Assembly: GCA_009781695.1 (NCBI GenBank)
Contig: WQVH01000001.1
Location: 55,277 to 119,276, forward strand
Source of the DNA: Oscillospiraceae bacterium
Lineage (GTDB): Bacteria; Bacillota; Clostridia; Oscillospirales; Oscillospiraceae
Reading direction: 5' to 3'
Length of the DNA stretch: 64,000 nucleotides
The position numbers and the translations under genes are program-made. The notes below the pieces were generated by a model. It saw nothing but the letters and a program-made list of their open reading frames with translations. It made no database searches and had not been told where the DNA came from. How positions within the stretch are numbered: the stretch's first letter is position 1; each line of letters starts with the position of its first letter. This document shows, one piece after another, positions 8,750 to 15,696 of the stretch.

Positions 8750-9949
8750 TTATGATGGGTCTACGCCGAAGTCGCGCATGAAGTCACCGATGTATTCTAT
8801 GTAGTTCTCACGGGTCATCATGCCGGCGCCAAGATTGAAGCGTGCAGCGTTATCATTTGGCAGTTGCATGTGCGGCCAGAGTGTTTGCATATCGGCTCTG
8901 CCATCCATCATCGCAGTGAGGCCGAACAGCGCAACGCCTGCATAAAGAAACGGAGGAATGGAGTAGTTAGCAATCCATGCGCCCTCGTAACCTTCATCCC
9001 ATTGTGCGGCCAGAATCGCTGCGCCGGATGATGTTTGCAGTACACGATCATTGAGCCCCAGTGCTTCAATTGCACGTGCCGAACCCAAAGCTACGTCTTC
9101 AACAGTGGCAACAACAAACCAGTAGTTGACATCAGGATTCGCTGCGAGCAGAGCATTTGCAACGGCAAATCCTGCCTCGGATGACAATGAGTCGGCGGCT
9201 GTGTCACCGTAGATGATTCGATTTCCGGGGAAAAGTTCTTCGAAGGCTGACATTGCGCCCAAAGCTCTGTCATGAATGTTGATATTTACAGAGAAGTCAA
9301 TAACAAGCAGCGCTATTTCTGAAGCATCAATGTCACCCCAGAAGTCTCTGTACACTGATGCAAGATGGCGCACTTGTTCTTGACCGTTTACAAATTGATC
9401 CATGACGACGCTGGGAATAATCATATTGCCGTCAAAATCCATTGCCATATTAAACAGGCAGATTGCCGGTACATCGAATTGATTAAGAATGTCTGCTGTG
9501 CGTACGGCAAGCTCTTCTGTGATATCAACGATGATACCATCAGGTTCGCCGATTAAGATTGTTTGCAGATTGTTGATGAAAGTATCGGAGTCGTTATTGG
9601 CAGTAAGCTGAGTGACTCTGAAATTCCACACGGGTGCAAGTTGCTCAAGGGCGAGTGTGATTTGACCGGTAACACCTGTTGGATTGAAGTTGAAGTATAC
9701 AATATGGTATTCTTCACGAGCCCAATGATCAACTTCATCAGTGACGAAACCAATTGTATTTGACCAATCAGGGATGTGTGAGCCGGGTTCAACACCAACA
9801 TAAACTACCGGGCCTCTCGCCGCAGGAGTTGCCGGGTCGTTTGCTGCGGGCGATGTGTCTTGGCCGGGTGGTGCATCATCACCGTTTGCACATGCAACGA
9901 GCGCAAATACCATTGCAAGCGCCAAAAAAATTGCCAGTATTTTTTTCAT
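8750..9949 (-). CDS. Periplasmic-binding-protein-type lipoprotein of the ribose-type ABC importer
   Basis: This extracellular substrate-binding lipoprotein has 399 residues. A type II signal peptide ends in the lipobox LVAC (Cys20), followed by an Asp/Pro/Ala-rich linker to about residue 48. The remainder looks like a type 1 periplasmic-binding (LacI/RbsB) fold, with the PDGIIVDI and PDVNYWFVV segments typical of the two lobes. The region around EGAWIANYSIPPF is rich in aromatic residues, as in sugar or aromatic binders. It is the first gene of the operon, with a GGAG ribosome site and a TTGATA-18-TATAAT promoter. The ligand is not recognisable. Confidence 0.85.
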   Translation of the reverse strand: MKKILAIFLALAMVFALVACANGDDAPPGQDTSPAANDPATPAARGPVVYVGVEPGSHIPDWSNTIGFVTDEVDHWAREEYHIVYFNFNPTGVTGQITLALEQLAPVWNFRVTQLTANNDSDTFINNLQTILIGEPDGIIVDITEELAVRTADILNQFDVPAICLFNMAMDFDGNMIIPSVVMDQFVNGQEQVRHLASVYRDFWGDIDASEIALLVIDFSVNINIHDRALGAMSAFEELFPGNRIIYGDTAADSLSSEAGFAVANALLAANPDVNYWFVVATVEDVALGSARAIEALGLNDRVLQTSSGAAILAAQWDEGYEGAWIANYSIPPFLYAGVALFGLTAMMDGRADMQTLWPHMQLPNDNAARFNLGAGMMTRENYIEYIGDFMRDFGVDPS

Positions 9950-10004
9950 TGTTAAGTCTCCTTTTTTTTGTTTTTATTCATATTTCACCAAATTATTTAA
10001 CTCG

Positions 10005-10034
10005 ATTATACAAATTTTTATATATTTTTATCAA
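10005..10034 (-). promoter_or_regulatory. Sigma-A-type promoter of the ABC importer operon
   Basis: On the minus strand TTGATA (10034-10029) and TATAAT (10010-10005) are spaced by 18 bp, about 55 bp upstream of the binding-protein start. Confidence 0.7.
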
Positions 10035-10189
10035 TCGCTGTTTGGAAAGTTTTCCTATCTGTTTTTGTCAATCCGAAGGTATTTGATCAAAAAATCGAAG
10101 AAGGCTATGACAGACGCCGGAGCGTGACGTTCGTCACTCCAAATTCAAAAATGGAAAATGAACCTTTCTAAAATCAAAAATCCCAATCA

Positions 10190-10218
10190 TTTACAAAGTC
10201 GCAAAGGACAGATATAAT
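10190..10218 (+). promoter_or_regulatory. Sigma-A-type promoter of the URO-D/FAD operon
   Basis: TTTACA (10190-10195) and TATAAT (10213-10218) are spaced by exactly 17 bp, about 40 bp before the start codon at 10259. Confidence 0.75.
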
Positions 10219-10258
10219 TTCTTTCAACTGAGCAAATAAGGTGAGGGAGGCATATAGC

Positions 10259-11365
10259 ATGAAATATCCACGACCAAAATATCTGGATCCATCAGTGAAG
10301 ACACAGAGGGTCAGACAGCCATTTGGCCCGGCAATTGTACTGGCACCGGAGTTTGACTCCCCGATTACACCGCGTGAGAACTTTCGGCGCAGCATTGCCA
10401 GACAAAATCCACTCTGGATGCCCAATGGTACTACCGATAAGATTACGCTCGGCACAAACGATATCATAATGCATAATGTTCGCGGCATGCAGATTCATTC
10501 GAACTTTCTTGTCCAAGCGACCGAGGACTATGCGTTCAAGGACTGGTTTAACACAGACTGGACGTGGGTGTGTGTGGCCGGAGGTGCAATGCTCACTCCC
10601 GGAACACAGCTGCTTGATGACATTACAAAATGGGAATCCAAAGTTGAGTTTCCGAATCTGAGTGAATGGGGTTTTAAAGAAAAGGCCGAAGCATTCATGA
10701 AGACAGAATATGATCCAACCAAGGCCTTGTCCTACGACATGGGGCGTGGTGTTACAGAGCGTTTGGTGTCGATAATGGGCGGATATGAGGATTCGATGGA
10801 GGCTCTGATTGTCGAACCGAAAGCTGTTTTAGATTTCTTTAATGCATATGCCGACTTCTTGATTCGCTGCTATGATGAAATAAGTGCGTTGTATCCGTTG
10901 GATATTATTACGATCCATGACGACTGGGGTACTGAGAGAGATACATTTTTCTCTGAAAAAGTTATGGAAGAACTAGTGTTCGAGCCTACCAAGCGCATTA
11001 TTGACCATATCCATGCCAATGACTGCTTTGTCGAGTGGCACACATGCGGAAATGTCACAAGATTTTTCCCCTATATGCATCAGCTCAATGTGGATATTGC
11101 GCAAGTGCAGCGCCGTGTGGTCGATTTTCCGAAGATGAAAGCGCTCTACGGTGATAAAATTGGTTTTTGTGCCGGACCTGAAGGTTTGGATATGACCAAG
11201 CCTTTTACGAATGAGGAGTATATAGGGGCGATCAAGAGAACTGTTGATATTTACGGGCCCGGCGGCGGTAGTTATCTCATGATGTTCACACCTGATGAAG
11301 AATTGTTTTGGGATGCGTGTGCTGAAGGGTATTACCGCAGCGTAGAGCTATACGAAGACAAATAG
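10259..11365 (+). CDS. Uroporphyrinogen-decarboxylase-family protein (URO-D/MtaA-like)
   Basis: The 368-residue protein starts at ATG 10259 behind GGGAGG. It has the URO-D-like TIM-barrel layout: an N-terminal capping region, a middle segment with IITIHDDWGTE (a conserved acidic pair), a WHTCGNVTRFFPYM strand corresponding to the family's HxCGN substrate or metal site, and a C-terminal GGGSYLMMFTPDEE. Non-haem members are often methyltransferases acting on corrinoid or small-molecule substrates, with His and Cys as Zn ligands. No corrinoid protein gene lies nearby, so a methyl-transfer role is not proven. It is followed 10 bp later by an FAD oxidoreductase and is divergent from a sugar-type importer, which suggests catabolism of the imported compound. 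Confidence 0.75.
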   Translation: MKYPRPKYLDPSVKTQRVRQPFGPAIVLAPEFDSPITPRENFRRSIARQNPLWMPNGTTDKITLGTNDIIMHNVRGMQIHSNFLVQATEDYAFKDWFNTDWTWVCVAGGAMLTPGTQLLDDITKWESKVEFPNLSEWGFKEKAEAFMKTEYDPTKALSYDMGRGVTERLVSIMGGYEDSMEALIVEPKAVLDFFNAYADFLIRCYDEISALYPLDIITIHDDWGTERDTFFSEKVMEELVFEPTKRIIDHIHANDCFVEWHTCGNVTRFFPYMHQLNVDIAQVQRRVVDFPKMKALYGDKIGFCAGPEGLDMTKPFTNEEYIGAIKRTVDIYGPGGGSYLMMFTPDEELFWDACAEGYYRSVELYEDK

Positions 11366-11375
11366 GGGGAGCGCC

Positions 11376-12614
11376 TTGAACAATTTTATCATTGAGCCGG
11401 AGCGTAAAATTGATGTACTGTCATCCTGTGATGTATTGGTTGCAGGCGGAGGCATCGCAGGCATAGCTGCGGCTATGGCGGCGGCCAGAAATGGCAAAAA
11501 AGTCACGCTTGTTGAGCGTGAATATGGACTCGGTGGTATGGCGACATTGGGTCTGATCACCATATATTTGCCGCTGTGTGATGGTGAGGGCAATCAAGTT
11601 GTTTTCGGTATTGCTGAGGAGCTGTTGAAGTTATCTATTGCGCATGGTGCCGAGGCCGGGCTTTATCCGGATGCTTGGCTCAATGGCGGAAGCCTAGATT
11701 CGCGGCTAAAGAGCAGATATGTCACACAGTATAACCCACACTTATTTGCTCTGCGCGCGGAAGCGTTGCTCGTAAAACTGGGCGTGACCATACTTTACGG
11801 CACTACGATTTGTGCAGTCAAAAAAGATGCAGACATGATTTCTCATGTTATTGTAGAAAACAAGTCAGGTCGCACAGCAATAGCTGTCGCATCAGTCATT
11901 GATGGCACCGGAGATGCGGATATTTGTCATATGGCCGGAGCGAAAACGGCGCTTTATGCAAAAGGTAATGGCCTTGCCAGTTGGTATTACTATATTCAAA
12001 GCGGCGAAGTGAAGCTCAAGATGTTTGGTCTTGCAGATATTGTTCCGGGTAGAGCGCCTGAGGGTGAGCATGCTGCGGCAGGCAAAGAATATAAGAATGA
12101 GAAGGTTGAAAGTCTGGATCAAAATGTGCGTTTTTCCGGAGTTGATGGTGATCAGCTCAGCCGAGCTGTGATCGCAGCCCATGAGAAAATGTTCAATGAC
12201 ATTGAGACACACCATAAAGCAGATCAGTCGTATTTGCCAACAACCATTTCGTCCATTCCGCTTGTCAGAATGTCACGCAGACTCGTTGGTGCTTATACTA
12301 TGGATGATACCGAGATCAAGACGCATATGAAAGATAGTATCGGTATGACCGGAGACTGGCGCAAAAAAGGGCCGGTATATGAGATTCCGTTCGGAACTTT
12401 GTATGGGTATGAGGTCAAAAATCTTCTTGCGGCCGGGCGTGATATTTCTGTTACGGACAATATGTGGGATATCACTCGTGTTATTCCACCTTGTGCGGTA
12501 ACAGGCGAAGCCGCCGGGATTGCCGCTGCGATGGGCAATGATTTTACTGTCACCAATATCTCTGAGTTGCAAGAGCGATTGGTTGCTGCCGGGGTGCGGC
12601 TTCACTGGGATTAA
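11376..12614 (+). CDS. FAD-dependent oxidoreductase (FAD_oxidored family)
   Basis: The start is TTG 11376 behind AGGGGGA, directly after the URO-D-like gene. Residues about 16-45 form a Rossmann dinucleotide fold with DVLVAGGGIAGIAAA and the acidic end of strand 2 in TLVERE. A second conserved FAD segment, GLGGMATLGL, follows, and a DGTGDADI strand is seen near residue 180. The C-terminal part LLAAGRDIS...CAVTGEAAGIAAAM is the typical second FAD-contact block. Members oxidise or reduce varied small molecules and the substrate here is unknown. Sharing an operon with the URO-D-like protein implies a two-step pathway on the same substrate. Confidence 0.8.
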   Translation: MNNFIIEPERKIDVLSSCDVLVAGGGIAGIAAAMAAARNGKKVTLVEREYGLGGMATLGLITIYLPLCDGEGNQVVFGIAEELLKLSIAHGAEAGLYPDAWLNGGSLDSRLKSRYVTQYNPHLFALRAEALLVKLGVTILYGTTICAVKKDADMISHVIVENKSGRTAIAVASVIDGTGDADICHMAGAKTALYAKGNGLASWYYYIQSGEVKLKMFGLADIVPGRAPEGEHAAAGKEYKNEKVESLDQNVRFSGVDGDQLSRAVIAAHEKMFNDIETHHKADQSYLPTTISSIPLVRMSRRLVGAYTMDDTEIKTHMKDSIGMTGDWRKKGPVYEIPFGTLYGYEVKNLLAAGRDISVTDNMWDITRVIPPCAVTGEAAGIAAAMGNDFTVTNISELQERLVAAGVRLHWD

Positions 12615-12626
12615 AAGAATACTATC

Positions 12627-12671
12627 AAAACCCCGCAATCTCTTGACACTTCAAGAAATTGCGGGGTTTTA
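12627..12671. terminator. Bidirectional rho-independent terminator
   Basis: CCCCGCAAT (12631-12639) pairs with ATTGCGGGG (12658-12666), with TTTT on the plus side and AAAA on the other. It can end the FAD oxidoreductase operon on the plus strand and the tRNA transcript on the minus strand. Confidence 0.85.
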
Positions 12672-12674
12672 TGT

Positions 12675-12751
12675 TGGCACGCCGGAGAAGATTCGAACTC
12701 CCGACCTTCTGGTCCGTAGCCAGACGCTCTATCCAGCTGAGCTACCGGCGC
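12675..12751 (-). tRNA. tRNA-Arg (anticodon ACG), CCA encoded
   Basis: The minus strand folds as a full cloverleaf: a 7-bp acceptor stem (first pair G-U), a D arm with AGCTCAGCTGGATAGAGC, anticodon stem TCTGG/CCAGA around the loop CTACGGA (anticodon ACG), and a T arm containing GTTCGAATC. The discriminator G is followed by genomic CCA at 12677-12675. Confidence 0.95.
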
Positions 12752-12865
12752 TCATCGAAACGCATATATAAACAACGAATCGCTCAGCCATAGTAGCATA
12801 CCCACGGATAAAATGCAAGTAAATTTTCAGCTTTGTTTATTATAAAAAATTTTGCATAAAAGCCA

Positions 12866-12894
12866 TTGTAGAAAATTCCTTTATTCGTTATAAT
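12866..12894 (+). promoter_or_regulatory. Candidate promoter of the DUF3810-like gene
   Basis: TTGTAG and TATAAT are separated by 17 bp, upstream of a long untranslated leader. Confidence 0.55.
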
Positions 12895-13038
12895 GGTCAG
12901 AGTTGTATGCAACATGCGCAGACATGATTCATTATCTAGTGTAGCGTATTTTAAATAACTGTGCATACGACAAAAAATGCACGGAACTAAAGGACACTAA
13001 TAATCGGCGACGGTTTTTCATATATTAGTCTTTTTGTT

Positions 13039-13061
13039 CTATGCCTTTGGAAGGGGCATAG
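13039..13061 (+). promoter_or_regulatory. Hairpin enclosing the ribosome binding site
   Basis: CTATGCC (13039-13045) pairs with GGCATAG (13055-13061). The GGAAGGGG ribosome site (13049-13056) sits in the loop and right arm, so folding would affect initiation at ATG 13066. Confidence 0.5.
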
Positions 13062-13065
13062 ATCC

Positions 13066-14253
13066 ATGGATGTAAATAGAACTAAAAAATGGTATAAACG
13101 GATAAAAGTACCTATAGGCGTTACGGTCACGGTGTGTGTGTTGCCTGTGATCATAACGGCGCTTTTCTACCTTTTAAGGGGCTTTCCGCTCATTATGGGA
13201 TGGGCTGCAAACAGTATATCTGCACCGATACGCGGAGTGCTCGCCAGAGTCACCTCAGTGTATCCATTTTCCATGATGGAAATCTTGATCATCGCTGCAA
13301 TCATCGGCTTGATATCTTATATCATCCAGAGCATCAGCACAGCCGCACGGCGGCGCGAAAGATGGAAAATCCTTGGTAAAAGGCTACTTCCGATAGTCAT
13401 CATCGCCATGTATATGTGGAGTATATTTTGCTGGCTATGGAATGTTGGCTATCATGCGCCGGGATTTGCGGAAAGAAACGGATTTACAGGCCGTGGTGTC
13501 AATGCGCACAATCTCGCTGAGGTTTCAAGCGCTTTTGCCCAAAGAGCCAATGAACTGTCCTTACTCGTCGAAAGGGACGAGGCCGGGCGTTATTTAGGCA
13601 ACCGCGGGCAGATATTTGCCGACTCTTTGTATGTCTTCGAGAATATATCAAGGGAATTTCCTTGCCTTGAAGGCCGCTTATTTAGACCTAAGCCTATGCT
13701 ATTTTCATGGCTCATGAGCCGCACAGGGTATGGCGGCATTTACTTTGCGCTCACCGGTGAGGCAAACATCAATGTTCTGCCTCCATACAGCACCATGCCT
13801 GTGACTGTCGCTCATGAACACGCCCATCATCTTGGGGTTTTTGCTGAGGATGAGGCGAACTTTGTGGCGATACTTGCTTCCATCACATCGGATAATCTCG
13901 TTTTTCAATATGCAGGGTATCTTAGAGGGCTTATTTATTTGATGGATGCGCTCCGGACGGCAGACTACCATGCTTGGCAGGAAATCAGCAATACGCTGTA
14001 TGACGAAGTCCGCAGAGATTGGAATGAGCTGTTTGAATTCTGGCAATCCCAAAGGACTGTAGATGTAGGTATTGACATCGTTGATACGGTGCTTACGGCG
14101 GTTACAGAAACCATGCGTGAGAGTGTCGATTTTGTATATGATGCATTTTTAAGGGCGCATGACCAAGAGCTGGGTCTTTTGTCCTATGGCGCATGTGTGG
14201 ATTTGATTATCGAATACTTTGTGACTCGCGGTATGCTCCCCCGGCAACAATAG
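13066..14253 (+). CDS. DUF3810-like membrane protein with a zinc-protease motif
   Basis: The 395-residue protein has three N-terminal hydrophobic segments (about 17-40, 65-90 and 108-130), then a soluble domain. The centre holds VAHEHAHHLG, an HExxH-type zinc site, followed by EDEANF where the Glu can act as third ligand, as in gluzincin-like proteins. This matches the DUF3810 family. The catalytic substrate is unknown. A C-terminal GMLPRQQ tail carries no further motif. The long leader with a hairpin at the ribosome site suggests post-transcriptional control. Confidence 0.75.
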   Translation: MDVNRTKKWYKRIKVPIGVTVTVCVLPVIITALFYLLRGFPLIMGWAANSISAPIRGVLARVTSVYPFSMMEILIIAAIIGLISYIIQSISTAARRRERWKILGKRLLPIVIIAMYMWSIFCWLWNVGYHAPGFAERNGFTGRGVNAHNLAEVSSAFAQRANELSLLVERDEAGRYLGNRGQIFADSLYVFENISREFPCLEGRLFRPKPMLFSWLMSRTGYGGIYFALTGEANINVLPPYSTMPVTVAHEHAHHLGVFAEDEANFVAILASITSDNLVFQYAGYLRGLIYLMDALRTADYHAWQEISNTLYDEVRRDWNELFEFWQSQRTVDVGIDIVDTVLTAVTETMRESVDFVYDAFLRAHDQELGLLSYGACVDLIIEYFVTRGMLPRQQ

Positions 14254-14268
14254 GCTTTTTGTATGTAA

Positions 14269-15084
14269 TTAATCACCGATCAGCGCCGCACCAAGTGCCG
14301 TGGCAAACACTGCATTCGGAGGGATTGTAAATTCTGCATCGGCCAGATTTGAAAAAGGCAAAAGAATGGGCGCAGCATGGGGGAATGTAGCCAGTGTCCC
14401 GGTCAACACCACATTCTTTATCGGATCGTTTTTGATTACAAAAACAGCAAGCATTCCGATGGTTTGAAAAACCATATTCATAATCCCAAGCGCAATATCT
14501 GCATCAGATGCTGTGCTTTTTATTTTGCCGAAATTCGCAGCGGTCAGGCTGGATGACAGCGCCGGGATTTCATGACCGACTATATCTCTGACCATCAGGT
14601 CAACATTTTCCAGATTCCCTTTTTCCGCAAGCGCAATGATGGCATCAATATCGCTTTTGGCAAGCATTTGCGAGGCAAGGCCAATGATCGTTCCTCCACC
14701 GATTCCCGACCCACCGACACGTTCTGCTTCGTCTTTTCCTGCCCTGACAAATGCCGTACCTGTACCCATACTGACGACAAGGGCTTCAGACAATCCGGAA
14801 AGATGCAGCGCACCGCAACCTATAGCGGTAAATTCATTGACTTTCCGTGTGTCTACGCCATATATCTGCTCGTCCACAAATGAAGCCCCTACGCCGGTGA
14901 CGGCAAAGGTTTTCACTTCATCAAGTCCTATCCCGATGGTACGCAGGATATGACCTATCGCTCCGTAGAGCGATGTCACTTGGTCGCCTGCTCTGACTTG
15001 TTTCATTCCGACAGGCTTTCCGTCTTTCAGGGCCACGACTTTTGTCGTCGAACCTCCGATATCTATTCCCAGAACTAAGTTCAT
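14269..15084 (-). CDS. coaW: Type II pantothenate kinase-like (CoaW) ATPase
   Basis: This is predicted to phosphorylate pantothenate, the first step of CoA synthesis, as in staphylococcal and eukaryotic-type PanK. The 271 residues show the ASKHA-fold nucleotide motifs: GIDIGGSTTKVV (phosphate-1) at the N-terminus, VSMGTGTAFV (phosphate-2) and GGTIIGLASQM. The ending FATALGAALIGD is typical of this group. The catalytic Glu is expected in the KVNEFTAIG segment. It stands alone, converging with the DUF3810-like gene. Confidence 0.8.
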   Translation of the reverse strand: MNLVLGIDIGGSTTKVVALKDGKPVGMKQVRAGDQVTSLYGAIGHILRTIGIGLDEVKTFAVTGVGASFVDEQIYGVDTRKVNEFTAIGCGALHLSGLSEALVVSMGTGTAFVRAGKDEAERVGGSGIGGGTIIGLASQMLAKSDIDAIIALAEKGNLENVDLMVRDIVGHEIPALSSSLTAANFGKIKSTASDADIALGIMNMVFQTIGMLAVFVIKNDPIKNVVLTGTLATFPHAAPILLPFSNLADAEFTIPPNAVFATALGAALIGD

Positions 15085-15197
15085 AAAAATCTCCGTGACT
15101 CAAATATTACTTTGCTGATCCGACCCTGTTCATTTTATTGCAGATGATGTATAATAGTCAAGAAATTGTTTAATTAACTCGGAGGACTACATATATC

Positions 15198-15608
15198 ATG
15201 AGAATTATGGCTGTGGACTATGGAGATGCCCGAACAGGTCTCGCTGTTTCGGATTTAACCGGAACGATTGCCGGTGAGGCTTGGGTGCTTCATGAGCGCA
15301 ATCAATCCAAAGTGGCCGCCTCTATAGGTTTTGAGGCGGAAAACAGGTCTGTCAAAACGATTGTCATTGGTCATCCCAAAAATATGAATGGCACTATCGG
15401 ACCAAGGGCATTGCTCTGCGAGGCGCTTGCAGAAGCAGTTCGTGAAGTGTGCGATATTGAGGTCATACTTTGGGACGAGCGCATGACCACTATGGGGGCG
15501 CATCGCATTTTGTCCGATACCGGAAGGCGTGGGAAGAAGCGTAAAAATACTGTTGATGCTGTAGCTGCGTCTTTGATACTGGAGAGTTACTTGAATTCGA
15601 TTTCATAG
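15198..15608 (+). CDS. ruvX: RuvX/YqgF Holliday-junction-resolvase-like protein
   Basis: The 136-residue RNase H-fold protein of the YqgF family is involved in rRNA processing or recombination. Motifs include AVDYGDARTGLAVSD with the first catalytic Asp, VIGHPKNMNG in strand 4, LWDERMTT with the second acidic site and KKRKNTVDAVAASLIL with the terminal Asp. The GGAGG site is 12 bases from ATG 15198. The length is normal for the family. Confidence 0.93.
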   Translation: MRIMAVDYGDARTGLAVSDLTGTIAGEAWVLHERNQSKVAASIGFEAENRSVKTIVIGHPKNMNGTIGPRALLCEALAEAVREVCDIEVILWDERMTTMGAHRILSDTGRRGKKRKNTVDAVAASLILESYLNSIS

Positions 15609-15696
15609 GAACTGCACTCCGGGCAACCCGCATTTTGCGGCAACTTCCGGCCGTCAGCTTAGGCAGTGTGGGCATGAGTCGAAACATCCACACTAC

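Larger units (their letters stand above)
9950..10258. other. Divergent regulatory region between ABC importer and URO-D operon
   Basis: This 309-bp AT-rich stretch has no gene. It holds one promoter in each direction (listed separately) and an imperfect hairpin near 10117-10139 (GGAG-GTGACG with CGTCAC-TCC) that could be an operator. No regulator gene is adjacent. Confidence 0.6.
12752..13065 (+). other. AT-rich intergenic region with a promoter and long leader
   Basis: This 314-bp stretch has no gene. A promoter-like pair TTGTAG (12866-12871) and TATAAT (12889-12894), 17 bp apart, would give a leader of about 165 nt before the gene at 13066. The end of the leader carries a hairpin around the ribosome site (listed separately). 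No known riboswitch class was recognised. Confidence 0.55.

Noticed and set aside
10117..10139. Operator in the importer divergon
   Set aside because: The inverted repeat is imperfect with a bulge and has no second copy. It is mentioned but not called as a site.
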